DNA from: Wuchereria bancrofti
Taxonomy: Eukaryota > Nematoda > Chromadorea > Rhabditida > Onchocercidae
DNA: 64,000 bases
Assembly: GCA_005281725.1 (NCBI GenBank)
Contig: SSBO01000001.1
Span: 1,782,399 to 1,846,398 of the forward strand
Reading direction: 5' to 3'
Made by a program: the position numbers and the translations under genes. Below, piece by piece: positions 51,631-62,640 of this stretch. Each line of letters opens with the position of its first letter. Position 1 is the stretch's first letter. Below the pieces are notes generated by a model, which saw nothing but the letters and a program-made list of their open reading frames with translations, had not been told where the DNA came from and did no database searches.

Positions 51631-51660
51631 TTCACGTGTAACGAACATGTTACACGTGAA
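51631..51660. other. perfect 12-bp inverted repeat with CACGTG cores
   Basis: TTCACGTGTAAC (51631-51642) and GTTACACGTGAA (51649-51660) are exact reverse complements around the 6-base spacer GAACAT. Each arm contains the E-box CACGTG. It lies about 340 bases before the UBE2F start and may be a paired bHLH binding site or a hairpin. Confidence 0.75.
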
Positions 51661-51976
51661 GAGGATATTACTTTTTTGTACATAACAAATTTACTCTTTA
51701 TGAAGTTCAAATAACGTGATGAACTAACGGATTATGATGTAACTTTTCCTATTAATTTAAATCATCCTACTTTTTCTTTTATTGCTGCTATTATTGTATA
51801 TGCAGTTTTCATACTAAGATTATAATAAGCATATGTCTTATTGATAATCATCAGTAATAAAGATGAGGTGAGTATAAGGTGAAAATTTTCTTTTTGATCT
51901 AATAAATTTTGGTTTTTCAGATATTGCTCAGATTTTGTAGTAGAAAACAGATGATGAATTGCTTATCATCTTTATC

Positions 51977-51990
51977 TTCTTCTTTTGTAG
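51977..51990 (+). promoter_or_regulatory. probable SL trans-splice acceptor of UBE2F
   Basis: The pyrimidine-rich run TTCTTCTTTTGTAG ends at 51990, twelve bases before the UBE2F ATG, with no upstream coding exon in phase. This is the arrangement expected for trans-splicing of a short leader; a normal untranslated first exon is the alternative. Confidence 0.55.
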
Positions 51991-52002
51991 GTAATCAATA
52001 CA

Positions 52003-53994
52003 ATGTTGAACCTTCAAAAACGGATCAATGGTGTAGATGAGGAAAAAACATATTTGGGTACACGCATATCAATTCGCGACAAATTATTGTCCCAAGGTTT
52101 GTGTTTCTTTATCATTACCGTGTAAGATATATATTTATTTATTTTATTTTTTTATTTGTATTTATATTTATATACTTGCATATTTATACATATTTTGTCT
52201 GATGTAAAAAAACACACGCATTCATGTTTAATTGATCTATGCGTACGTAATGTGCAAATGAATACTTAAAAAGTCTACAATTTCTTAATGTTATGAAATT
52301 CATTACTATCTTTTTAGATATATCCTTTTGTTGGTTTGATGTGTATGACTAAACTATGTTTGTTCTTATCACGTGGAAGTCTTATTGACGATTGCCTTAA
52401 GCTAATAGATGAATGTGTCACTTTGACTTTTGCTGATGTTTTTGTAGAAACTTCTTTCCAGAAATCAAAGAGCTTGAATCAAGTCTTAAAAAAGTGCCTT
52501 CTTGTAAGTTGCATTTTCCATCAACATCTGCATTACATAATATGGAACTCACCGTTTCACCAGTTGAAGGAATTTATAAGGTATGTCGTTTCTAGCTTTG
52601 AATGATATGGTACTAAGTAATGTCTGAAAATTCATTGTGTCTTCCGTAGTTTCAGTTGTGAGCTGTGGGAACGAGATGGTTTTTTCGAGACGTGATTCGG
52701 ATTATAAAGGAAAACTGTTTATCTATAAGTAAAAAAGTGACTTTATTGCTGATTATTAGACATTTTGCTGAACTGTCTGACAGAATTGTTGGGTTTTTAA
52801 TTCATTTTTTTAATTAATAAAGTTTGCAATCGTATGTCCAGTTAAATGTACTTAAACAATTAAGCACAATTTCAGGGTGGAATATTCAAATTTACTATAG
52901 CAGTACCACCTGAATACAACAATGTACCACCTGTGGTAAAATGTTTAACACGTGTGTGGCACCCAAACATAACTGAGGAAGGCTCTATATGCTTGTCATT
53001 ATTGCGACAAAATAGTCTTGATGGTTATGGTATGTACCAAAACTCTTCTGACGTAAACATAGTGTAAGACTTGATAACATGTAATTGATGAATAAAGAAT
53101 TGTTATTCAATGGATATACTACCGTTCAATCGATAGAAATTAAACATGATAATTTGTGCCAATTTTTTGCTTTTGTGTTTGAGTGAATATTGTCCTTAGA
53201 ATGGAGAACTACTGAATATGGTAGTGCGTTTCTCTGAAGAGATTTTTTTTTGATTTTAGGATGGATGCCAACTCGTAGATTAATTGATGTTGTACTTGGT
53301 CTGGATAGTCTTTTCACTGATTTGATCGACTTTGATGATGCTCTCAATGCAACAGCCGCTCAACAGTGGTCCACCAATAAGGTGATTTCATTTCTGTAAC
53401 ACTATTTTCATAATTCCATCTCTAAAATTTAATGAAATCTAAATAGAATATTCTTGTTTCACTAAAAAAGGCTATTTGTAGTGTGTATTGATATGACTCG
53501 AAAATGAACTTTAAATTGCTAAAGGGGATTCTGAATCATTAGTATGATTTGCATGTTTTTAAAGCCTACAGTAATTAATTTGACCTTAAGCAAAGTGCTG
53601 CGGTCGGCAGAGTCGAAATTTACTTTGCAGAATTCAGATCCTTTTTCAAATCTACTTTGTCTTGGCGATTGTTACTCTTTATTTTGTACTATTTTTATAT
53701 CCTATGCTGCTTCTAATAATAAGGTAAAAACGTGAAGAAACTTTCTTTTTCTAACATAAAAATTTTTATGCCAAACATTATATTTTGTAACTTATTGATC
53801 TGAATAATGGAGTCATACTTCACCTCATTTGATACGAAATTCCAACCACATGAAGCAATTTTCTTTCTGTACATCATCCAGTGTTCATACATTATTTGCA
53901 CCGTAGTACGTCGGCTTTTTTCGCTCAAATTATTCTATTTCAGGAAGCATACATTGCGAAAGTACGCGATTACATCGCGCGTTTTTGTCGGTGA
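52003..53994 (+). CDS. NEDD8-conjugating enzyme E2 UBE2F
   Basis: UBE2F takes NEDD8 from its E1 (NAE1-UBA3) and, with RBX2, transfers it to cullin 5. Five exons: 52003-52096, 52462-52580, 52876-53029, 53260-53381, 53944-53994; 540 nt, 179 residues, all GT-AG and in frame. The N-terminal extension (MLNLQKRIN) matches the E1-docking tail, followed by RISIRDKLL. The UBC fold covers about 30-179, with the HPN motif at 100-102, catalytic Cys110 (GSICLSLLR), [22 protein letters not shown] and the C-terminal helix DYIARFCR. The order [20 protein letters not shown] fits UBE2F better than UBE2M, which has a different tail. The length is close to the human 185. The last intron (53382-53943) contains an open frame at 53544-53735 that I regard as noncoding. 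Confidence 0.94.
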
Positions 53995-54767
53995 AAAAAT
54001 AATAAAGGAAAAGAGGATTTTATACAAATTTAAAAGAAAACGTGATAATAATTGTGTTTTAGCACTGTAATATGATAATCAGTCAAAACGAAAACTTTTT
54101 TTACAATGAATTTGAAATTTTGTATCCTATGATATTCCGTGTCGTATCAACGTTATAACTCCATTTATGTTTGTGTACTTTAATATTTTGTAGTTGGTTT
54201 CAAAATCTTCAGCATTTTGGATAATATTTAGTGAATAATTGATTAAGTTAATAATGATTGACAGATCTTTGTAATACATTTATATTGGCTCGGTTTTACT
54301 TTTTCTGCCAAAACGAGGTTTCATGTGATAGAAGAATTAAGACGACTGCCGTGTGGTTTTCGTCCAATATTCTTCAGGCAAAGAATATTATCATTGATGT
54401 CTTTCAGAATGCAGATTTCTTTTTTGCTTTGGGCTAATTTGATGTCTGTAGTACAGAACATTTATTTGGACCGTAAACTTGGTGTTTAAATAAAAGGTCG
54501 CATTTTTACGGCAGCGTTGAATGCTTGACGCGCAGCTGCTATCTACGGAAAATTAGTTGTTGCGCTGATAACCGAATAATGCTACCGTCAATTGTGTCAA
54601 TTTAGTTAAGCTTGCATAGTTTTTGTTGCAATTTTACAATTAAAATTTGTTGTTTTAGTAAATTTAGTACTATACGAATACGCAGTAAAGACTGAATAAA
54701 ATTTGGCTTTGTCATTGAAAGTTTGATTACGAGTTTTTTCTTTTTTTTTTCTTTTTTCTACATTAGG
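53995..54767. other. gap between UBE2F and the hydrophobic ORF
   Basis: UBE2F 3' UTR and spacer. The sequence at 54500-54600 has several CpG and may be promoter. No other gene is recognised. Confidence 0.5.
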
Positions 54768-55121
54768 ATGTGCACATCTGGGGAGAAGACTTTACACGAT
54801 AGTCTCAGTTATGATAGTTTTTCATTTTTGCTTAGAAAATTCTGGTCAGCGCGAATCATCGCTTTGAGTAGGCTATATTGGTTATATTATTTAATACCGC
54901 TTATCTCGAGAATATATCAATCATTATTAGATCATTTTGTTGAATTCACTTCAATGACTCAGTTCACATTATCACTACTTATATATTTTCTAAAGTATGG
55001 TTCTGAAGTCTATCCTTTCTTTATCTTAGTTTATTCAAGCTATCTACTATCGATGGCATGCATAACTGTTAGTTTTATAAGGGAGAGAAAAGTTAGACAA
55101 GTAACAAGTGTAATGTTATAA
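54768..55121 (+). CDS. hypothetical small hydrophobic protein
   Basis: A single open frame of 117 codons starts at an ATG one base after a strong acceptor-like pyrimidine tract (CTTTTTTCTACATTAG, ending 54766) and stops at 55119-55121. The product has a polar N-terminus of about 30 residues. Two or three hydrophobic, aromatic-rich stretches follow (IIALSRLYWLYYLIPLI, FTLSLLIYFLKY, FFILVYSSYLLSMACITVSFI), with basic residues between and after them (RERKVRQ), so a membrane protein is likely if it is expressed. I recognise no family. The frame could also continue by splicing at AGACAA followed by GTAACA near 55098. No intron and no homology were seen, so a chance frame is possible. Confidence 0.35.
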   Translation: MCTSGEKTLHDSLSYDSFSFLLRKFWSARIIALSRLYWLYYLIPLISRIYQSLLDHFVEFTSMTQFTLSLLIYFLKYGSEVYPFFILVYSSYLLSMACITVSFIRERKVRQVTSVML

Positions 55122-55268
55122 CTTTCATTAGTCATAATTTTTTTTTTTTTCGCTTAAGCAAATTGAGATAATGATATCTTAGATTTTCCGGAGTGGATGT
55201 TTCCTCATTTGTCAGGGAGCAAAATATTTGTTGAAGTTTTTTTTTTTTAAGTTACTCCAAATGAAGTA

Positions 55269-56037
55269 ATGGGTCATCAAGTAGTGGTGGCATTTCTGCT
55301 TATTCTTTTACCACTAAGAATCTACGGCAAATCGGAATGCATGCAAATTGTTGGTACTCTTGTTTGTCCTCAAAAATCTATGCTAGCAGGAAATGTGCAG
55401 ATTGATTTGAAGGACGAAGATTGTAAGATTTTCGATTGCAATGTATTTATTTCATGTATTAGATATTTAATTATTATAAATACTCTCTATCAAAAACAGA
55501 AGAAGTAGGTTGCAGATCAATTACCAAGAAATTTTTGTAGGGAAATTACAATCAGTGATCAGGTCTTTAATTTTTTGAAGTCTGAATAGCTAGTAATTAT
55601 TTTAACAATTAGTTTGCTTTTCCTGTCCTTGTTTTGCAACACTTAGCATTCTTAAATCACTACGTAATTTTATGAAGTCTCGAAAATTTGAATTATTGCT
55701 GAAATTACACCACTAAATCAATTAACCAATTAATTTTGCTACAAATAATATTTAGCTATGTGCTTTTACAGCACTGCCATGGGAGACCCACGATCAGATG
55801 GGTCGAACTTGGTCTCATTCTGATGGTTCATTTATGATTTCTGGATGTGGGGCTGATTTTGGTCCATTCAATGAGCCAGATCCATATATTATTATTGAAC
55901 ACAAATGTCCCAGTGTGTTACGGTCAACAATAGGAAATATTGGTTCAACAAGAAAGACGCAGTTTGCGTTAACTAAAGTATTTATGCCAAAAATCTTAAA
56001 TATTGGTAAAGTTTTTCTAGATGATTCGGATTTGTAG
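55269..56037 (+). CDS. secreted transthyretin-like family protein
   Basis: Transthyretin-like proteins are a large nematode-specific secreted family with a beta-sandwich fold, often abundant in excretory-secretory products; one Caenorhabditis member bridges apoptotic cells to phagocytes, but most functions are unknown. Two exons, 55269-55422 and 55772-56037, give 139 residues. A signal peptide (VVVAFLLILLPLRIYG) ends near residue 20. The mature protein shows IVGTLVCP, VQIDLKDED, the family block LPWETHDQMGRTWS, DGSFMISGCGADFGPFNEPDPY and IIEHKCPS. Three of the four mature-region cysteines sit in these blocks. The start is the first ATG in frame; an upstream ATG at 55261 ends after two codons. 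The tail (FMPKILNIGKVFLDDSDL) is like the family's last strand. It lies 148 bases after the preceding hydrophobic frame and 1.2 kb before the astacin. Confidence 0.93.
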
Positions 56038-57219
56038 ATGGAACATTTTATTGAAATATATTGCACTTAGCAAATATTGTTCTTTCTAATTTGCTAATTA
56101 AATCTTTTTTTGACTACATGAAAGATAGTTAATACCAAAATTCTTGAATAAGAAAGTAAAAAAGTGTAGTGAAAACAGAAATTTAGAGAAGAGTAAGGAA
56201 AACAATACAAAAGGTTTGGCTTTTATTTTATTTATTACAACATACTTTGTGATATATGCTACACTTTTCACTTATTGTCATGATTTGTTCTTATTTTTAA
56301 ATAAGGAATTATTTATTTCGAAATACATCCGAATTACAAATCTTATAACGAAATATATATATGCTCTTCTAGTTTGTTTATGCATATTTTTTAATAATCA
56401 TTTTGTTAACTTATTTATTGTATAACCATACTTATCGCCAACTTTGTTACCACTTCTTCCATATTTATTTCGAAAATTTCTTTTATAATATTAAGTAAAT
56501 ATGGAATTCAAGTTCTTCTGTTTGCATAACATCTGAAACAAGAACTCATACAGAATTCATGAACAAGTTATCTTATCTTTATATCCGCTTCTATTAATAA
56601 TAAAAGAAAGAGGAAAGAATGCTGAGGATAATTTTTTGATTGATTGAAATAGAAGTTAAAAAAGTTTGCATATGCAGGAGACATGTTTATTTTTCAGCTA
56701 AAAGTTTTGTACAAATCTATTATTAGTGTTTTTATCATAATAATTTAGACATATGCACCTCTTTCTAGGTCATATAAAAATACATAGAACTGATTATTTG
56801 TCACAAATTTCAATGAATGGAAAAAAGACTTTATATTCCTACTTGTATTGTACAACTGTTTACATAAGTAAACATTATTTGCTAGTCATTGAGTTTCCGG
56901 TTATGCTCTATTATTTAGTGTTTTCATAAATATATCGAAGAGTAAGACAGGGAGAAAAACCGGTTATTTGAAAGAAATGAAAAAGATCAGAGAAAGATAA
57001 TTGTCTTCTAGATTGAATTAGACCAGTAAATAAAGCTTGAATAGCTTATAATAAGCACATGAAATTCCTATACATGTAAATATTACCTTTAGTTTCTTGT
57101 TATGTCTCTGTAGTAATAGCCATCACTACAGTCATTATTATTATTACTATCATTATTATTATTATTATCGTAATTATTATCATGAATTTCTGCTATTCAC
57201 AGTAATTCTAAAATCTAAA
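56038..57219. other. gap between transthyretin-like gene and astacin
   Basis: Holds the 3' UTR of the transthyretin-like gene (ATTGAAATATATTGC after the stop) and the astacin promoter. An open frame at 56144-56425 is very hydrophobic at its C-terminal half but lacks splice or family support. An ATT/TAT trinucleotide run (about 57136-57182) precedes the astacin start, and an acceptor (TGCTATTCACAG, ending 57202) lies 17 bases before its ATG. Confidence 0.5.
57136..57182. repeat. ATT trinucleotide microsatellite
   Basis: About 15 ATT-type units with a few substitutions, directly upstream of the astacin start. Read in the astacin frame it would encode a tyrosine-rich run, which is why the start is placed at 57220, after it. 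Confidence 0.75.
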
Positions 57220-59087
57220 ATGTGCTCCCTCTCCAGGTTTTCCATTCTTGTGGTTCCATCTTTAAGACTTCCATTATTATCACTCATTTCAATAATATTA
57301 GCAAATAAATATCAGTTTTTGAATTCGGTAGATTTTTTTAATGCAAATTTTGTTAATACCAATGAGCCACTTCGAATTTCCGCTAACGATCAACGTTTCC
57401 CACTGAAGGTTTGTAAAAGTTTAAATTTATTAAACTGAATCTTTGAAATTATCATATGTAGATATTATTACTGGTAGATTGTATATGTCAAAGATGTTAA
57501 CAAATAAAATGAGTAAACATAACAAATAAGTTGAGTAAATAGTTATGCTAATTATGAATATCATATTATTTAGAGAAAAAAGCGCGGCTCTGCTGTGATT
57601 TTTGAAAATGATAAATGGCCAAACGGACGTATTCCATATGTTATTTCTTCCACTTATAGTAAGCTTATTAGATTTTATTATTGTCAACTGATATAATACA
57701 ATCATATCACTAAATTTTTCCAACTTCTTTCCAAATATGGCTTTCTATTTTGAAATGTTAAAATCTTTTTATTATTTAGGAGGAATATGGAGATTAGAAT
57801 TTCTAATTTTAATAGTAGAAAAGGCTTAATCTTTTTTTTTAAAAAAAATACCTGTAAAATCCAAACTATCAAGTCACTAACAGTAAAGAAAAGAGAAGAA
57901 AATAAATTTAACAAATTAAATAATTTTTTTTACAGCTCTTTATCAACGTGCTATAATTGCTCGTGCAATAAGCGCTTATGCTACACGAACATGCATTCGT
58001 TTCACTCCTCGACAACTATATGATAGAGATTATATTATTATCTCCAAAACTGATGGGTATAAAATTCATACTTCTTTCCATTATTTATTGCTAGAAATGA
58101 TTTCTTCATTTCTTTGACCACCAATTAATTATTTTGTTTAAATTTGGTATACGTTCAATAATGAAATTATAATCAGATAGCCATTGATAGATATTTCTCT
58201 TTTTTTTTACTTGATCCGTTAACTATAAGAAATTTTACTCATTTGCTAATTTTTTCTAATATTCCTAAACTGTAGATGTTTTGCTGATTTTGCACATGTT
58301 GGAGGAGGTCCACAACAAGTATCGCTTGCTGATGAATGCTTAAATTATGCAACAGTAATTCATGAATTAATGCATGTAATAGGTTTCATTCATGAACATC
58401 AACGTAATGATCGCGATCATTTCGTTAATATTTTGTGGCAAAATATTATACCTGGCAAGTTTTCCTCATAAATAATACCAATATAATGGTTGGTAATGAC
58501 CTTCCGATCGAAACTGACTTCTGGTCTTTTTCAAATTTTTCATTTTTGTTTTTTTTCTTTTTTTCTTGAATTTTTCCATTTATTAACCAATATTATATCT
58601 ACTAGAATGTAAAAATCGTTATCATCATAGAAGACATTCTTTGTTTTACAGCGAACAGATCTATATTTCAATTGAACTCATCGAATATCTTGCCCACAAT
58701 AAGGAATGCATAAATTTGGTTGTACTGAAACTCAGTTACATAGGATATATAGGTGTTAAAATTAGACCTATCCACGAGAAATGTGATTTCAAACTACATA
58801 CGAGAATACTCAAAAACAAAAAAATTACTAAGTTTATTAAGTGAAATTGTCTTTTTATTTTTGCAGGCGCTAATACCGATTTCGAAAAACTGACTTCAGT
58901 AAAACTATCGTATTATGGTGAACGCTATGATTATTTCTCTATCATGCACTACGAATCAACGGAAGGTAGTCGTAATGGAAAAAACACAGTAGAAGCGAAA
59001 ATCCAAGAAATCACCCCACTGATGGGTAAAAGTTCTGATTTCTCATCAAGTGATATTAATAGAATTAACCGAGCTTATAAATGTTAG
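57220..59087 (+). CDS. secreted astacin-family zinc metalloprotease (NAS type)
   Basis: Astacins are zinc endopeptidases used by nematodes in moulting, hatching, digestion and tissue invasion. Five exons: 57220-57408, 57574-57658, 57936-58056, 58276-58454, 58867-59087; 795 nt, 264 residues. A hydrophobic signal segment ([14 protein letters not shown]) is followed by a short prosegment and a furin-type site RKKR at 64-67. The mature domain starts near [11 protein letters not shown]. Zinc ligands are H161, H165 and H171 in [13 protein letters not shown], with catalytic E162; the Met-turn is SIMHY (M218, Y220 as fifth ligand). The four disulfide cysteines are all present (RTCIRF, GCFADF, ADECLNY, final YKC). 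No EGF, CUB or ShK domain follows; the protein ends with the catalytic domain. Exon 4 to 5 needs a GC-AG intron (donor CTG then GCAAGT). No clear aspartate-switch FxGD motif is seen in the prosegment. The start could extend upstream, since the frame is open through the ATT repeat. Confidence 0.93.
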
Positions 59088-59524
59088 AATTGTTTTTTTG
59101 TATGGCTAGAAGGATCTGAGTTATCAGATGCCCTAATTCTAGCGAAAGATAAGTGAAAAGTCAGACAGGAACGCAGACAAGAACGGAAAGACATATATAA
59201 TTTTTATTATTTACAAAATTAAAAGATAGCATGGATAGACCCAAAAGCTTATTCCTCAATTTCGAAATCTCCACCAACAAAAACAGAACAAAAAAAGATA
59301 TAGCGCTTCGTTTTACTGTTTTTTTTTTTTCCCCATTCGATTCAATTCAATATCTGATTCAAATAAAAACCGCAATTCGAAAGAAAGACATGTTAAAAAT
59401 TGAAAAACGATATTGAAAATTGACACATGAAATTTGTTTAATCAATATAATTTTATGATGCTTTCAATATCAAGCAACGTAAATATAAAACGATCATTGT
59501 ACGATACATACATAAATAAGTTAT
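59088..59524. other. convergent 3' region of astacin and VPS29
   Basis: Only 437 bases separate the two stops. A plus-strand AATAAA at 59362-59367 may serve the astacin. On the minus strand AATAAA (TTTATT at 59203-59208) may serve VPS29, so the two 3' UTRs would overlap. Nothing else is seen. Confidence 0.55.
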
Positions 59525-60623
59525 TCAATCAGTTGTAGACTTCGAAAAATGAACACGTTCCACTTTTACTTGGTCGTCAACTAATCGATAAAGATATGTA
59601 ATCAGCGTTCCCATTTGGACGTCCAGTAGTGCAAATGACGGTATGACATCACTGAAAAATAAATTTTATTGAAACCTGAACGATTAAGATAAAGACTGAC
59701 CAATGTATATTTAAGCATATTACTTAAACTTCTCTGGTAGTATATTCCGTTTAAAATTTACTGAAATTTATTGAAATATTACGGACATTATTCAGTACTA
59801 CCTTTGTATGGGTGAAAAAGCTCCAGTTGCAGAGCCAGGATTCACGTAAAATCGTCCCTCATGTTGGAAGGTTTGACATTCATGCGTATGGCCAGTTATC
59901 AGAACATCCACATCCATTTGTCGTGCTAACATTTCTAACCTCTAGAAATAATATTTACAACTAAACATGACCTGGACCTTTCACGTCCCCAGTATTTTGG
60001 GAAAAAAGTAAAAATAAGATTAATGAAATCCGTTACCTTTTTGTCGCCCCAGGGCACAATTTGATGACCGTGACATAAGCCAATTCGGAACTGTCCAACT
60101 GTAATAACTTTAGTATCTGGGTAATTCGTTAAAACATCGTCGAAATCACCACGAGCCTGAAATAACATTCTTCAAATGAGGAACCATGCCATTTCCACTC
60201 ATGTATTGTAATTGATTAACAATCAGTGCAGCATCAACTCTCTTGTGACCATCCCATTACCGAATTACTTCGTTCTGGATTTTGACTGCATTTTTTTTTT
60301 GAATATCAGTAACGAAGTAAATAGATTTCAAAAAACGTCGAAACAGTCCGAAACTTACTACATGCACATCAGACGCCAAAGATTTTAGGTAATCAAATGT
60401 TTCACGTGTGCATAAATTACCGGTACACAAAACATGTTGCATTTTGTTTGGTACCAGTAATTTACGAAATTTTGCTGGTATATTATGACTTCGATGTGGT
60501 ATATGAAAATCACCAATAACAAGAACCAGCTGAAAAAAAAAAAGCAAATGAAATGGAATAGGTTAGTTGTGGACTGCAAGAAAATATTTAGTAAAAGTTA
60601 ATTGGAAGAAGTAAACGAACCAT
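59525..60623 (-). CDS. vps-29: vacuolar protein sorting-associated protein 29 (retromer subunit)
   Basis: VPS29 is the metallophosphoesterase-fold subunit of retromer; it binds VPS35 and TBC1D5-type regulators on endosomes and recycles receptors to the Golgi or plasma membrane. Exons in coding order: 60623-60621 (the ATG alone), 60529-60359, 60156-60037, 59941-59802, 59651-59525; 561 nt, 186 residues (human 182), all GT-AG. Visible motifs are [69 protein letters not shown] and [11 protein letters not shown]. These correspond to the conserved metal-site loops, which are not known to be catalytically active in animal VPS29. The C-terminus ([18 protein letters not shown]) matches to the end. The start is set by an ATG directly followed by a donor (GTTCGT) that joins to LVLVIGDF, exactly reproducing the family N-terminus MLVLV. 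Confidence 0.96.
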
Positions 60624-62155
60624 AACTTTGGACCGAAATTAAAGCAATAATTTCTCGATATCGCAGACTAACTATTCATCAAGAAATGACAAAATATTAA
60701 CATTGCAATCCTAAAATTAATTTTCATGAAAATAAAAAACCCTTTCAGGAATTACACATATTATTCCCTCCGAATATGTCAGAAAACAAAAATGATGAAC
60801 CAACTTAACAAGTGTTTACCATATCGTTCTACAGTTCCTTTTTCTAACTTATCGTATCCAAATCATCTGTTGCAAAAACCAAACAAAAAAGTGCAACTTC
60901 ATGTCATTAACATTTCAGGAATTCCTGATTATGCTGATATTTGTATAGCAAACTTCAACAGACACTTTCTTTTGCACATTTCTAATTATCATATAATAGG
61001 GAATGATTTCACTGACTTTTTACGACTTACTTTCATTTCCATAATTTATGGATAAAATATTTTGGTGAATAGATTTGGCAGTTCCGGTATTTCTTCCTAA
61101 ATTATTTTCTTCTTGCATATCTTTTTTTTGCTTTTTGTTTCTATCTTTTCCATAGTATCTATCTCTCTCTGACTCGATCGAAAGTATAATGTATTCAGGT
61201 TGCTTATTATGTACAGGGATATTTCTATGTAAATTTCCTTATCATTAATCAACTGCAACATTAAACTGATCCATACTTCATTTACTCTCTTCTCATTTAT
61301 GTTTCTTTTTACTTTTCATATCAAAAAAAAAGTTGTGGACATCTCATCTCATTAGTTGTTAAATCCCCTAATTCTTTATATATTTCATCTTTATATTCAC
61401 TTGCATATTTTTATAAAAAAAAACTTTAATTCGAAACAATTCATCAATTTGTCACGACGGGTTTGTCATTTTGTTTTACGTGTATTAAAAACATATATTA
61501 TTACAGAGGGGATGCGAAACATTCAGAAAAATATTATACGATAGAGAGAGAATAGGTGTAAAAGATGAATGATTTTGGAGGAGTGGCAGGATGCTAGAGT
61601 GTTGTTGAAAAATATTGCTAAAAATACTGATGGCGAGAGATGGAAGACAATTGGTCATCTAACGGTCAAAGATTAAGCAGTAGCATTAATGTTATTTAGA
61701 TTGATTAGAGGTGTTATTGCTTCTTGCATGTGTTATGACTAAAGTGGAGGGCGGATTTTTCAGATTAAGTTCTCTTTGATTGGAGAGAGGGGAAGAGGGA
61801 GGAAGAGAAAGAGAGAACGAAAGAAAAGGGAGAAGGATAATCTGCTAATTATGGATTACCGTAATTGTTATTTCAGGATACGTTTCCGGTTTTCGTACTT
61901 TTTTTTAAACTAATATACATCTCCTAGTATAAATCTCCCCTTATAATCATTTCATTTCTATAACAATTACCTAAGTGTTACCAGTATTACGTGTAGTTTA
62001 CACGTGTCTGTTTTCTGGCTAACGTGTTATCACGAGTGCAAACGTCGTGTATTTATATGGTTACTTTATTCCTTGATTGCATTATCACATAGCAACACTA
62101 TCACATTATCAGTTCACTGGATGTGGTTAGACAATGACGTCAAGGAACATTTGTA
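60624..62155. other. upstream of VPS29, no gene recognised
   Basis: The first few hundred bases should hold the VPS29 promoter. An ATG-started 109-codon frame at 60726-61055 (plus) shows no family motif, splice support or membrane pattern. A purine-rich tract lies at 61783-61840. Between about 61990 and 62060 the sequence becomes richer in CpG and includes ACGTGT/ACACGT motifs. Confidence 0.45.
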
Positions 62156-62640
62156 GTGTACGTTGCTATTACGTGCACAACGCGCAACGCACTTCACAGC
62201 AGTGAGTATGGCAGTTCTGTGAAGGGTGCAGTGAGAATACATTGTTTGTCGAAGGCACTTGCACGTGTTCCGTTTGATAGGAGAGAGATGGAGATAGATG
62301 GCTTGGTTGTGGGCGGTGAGAGAAATACGTGTTGGGCGGGTTTGTCTCTTGATTACACCGTAGCAGCGTGACGTTGAAGAGCAAGCAAGGTTCTAGTTAT
62401 CGCGGAAGGTGAAGTTATTATCAGTGGGTAGTTTTGTTCCGACCCCCGCGGTACCGCGGTATCGAAAGAGAAAGCACTAGGTTGACTATCCCTTTTCTGT
62501 ATAGCAGGGAGATGTAATGCATTGTGGTACTCCTAGTGTCCCATCCGTGTCACCCTCTCCTCTATTCCGGTCGTCCCCTCACTAGTTCGACGACTAGGCG
62601 ATCAATACATCACTGAGTATCAACCAATTTTCCGTCCTGA
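62156..62640. promoter_or_regulatory. G+C-richer promoter-like segment
   Basis: This stretch has markedly more C+G and CpG than the rest of the window, CACGTG-type motifs near 62262 and a 14-bp perfect palindrome CCGCGGTACCGCGG at 62446-62459. Both strands have open frames here but none begins with a convincing ATG. I read it as a promoter or untranslated first exon of a gene that extends past the right end; the direction is not certain. Confidence 0.4.

Larger units (their letters stand above)
50061..52002. other. intergenic region upstream of UBE2F
   Basis: No coding exon recognised. It contains a 25-base tandem-type direct repeat (50467-50491 and 50511-50535), a perfect 12-bp inverted repeat at 51631-51660, and a strong pyrimidine-rich acceptor ending at 51990 (TTCTTCTTTTGTAG) that probably receives the spliced leader for UBE2F. 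Confidence 0.6.

Noticed and set aside
53544..53735. 63-codon frame within UBE2F intron 4
   Set aside because: Including it would break the well-conserved UBE2F sequence; flanking exons join directly in phase.
56144..56425. 93-codon hydrophobic frame after the transthyretin-like gene
   Set aside because: No acceptor upstream, no family match, and its hydrophobicity is what A+T-rich codons give by chance.
60726..61055. ATG-started 109-codon plus-strand frame upstream of VPS29
   Set aside because: No family motif, signal, membrane pattern or splice support; frames of this length are expected by chance in several kb of A+T-rich DNA.
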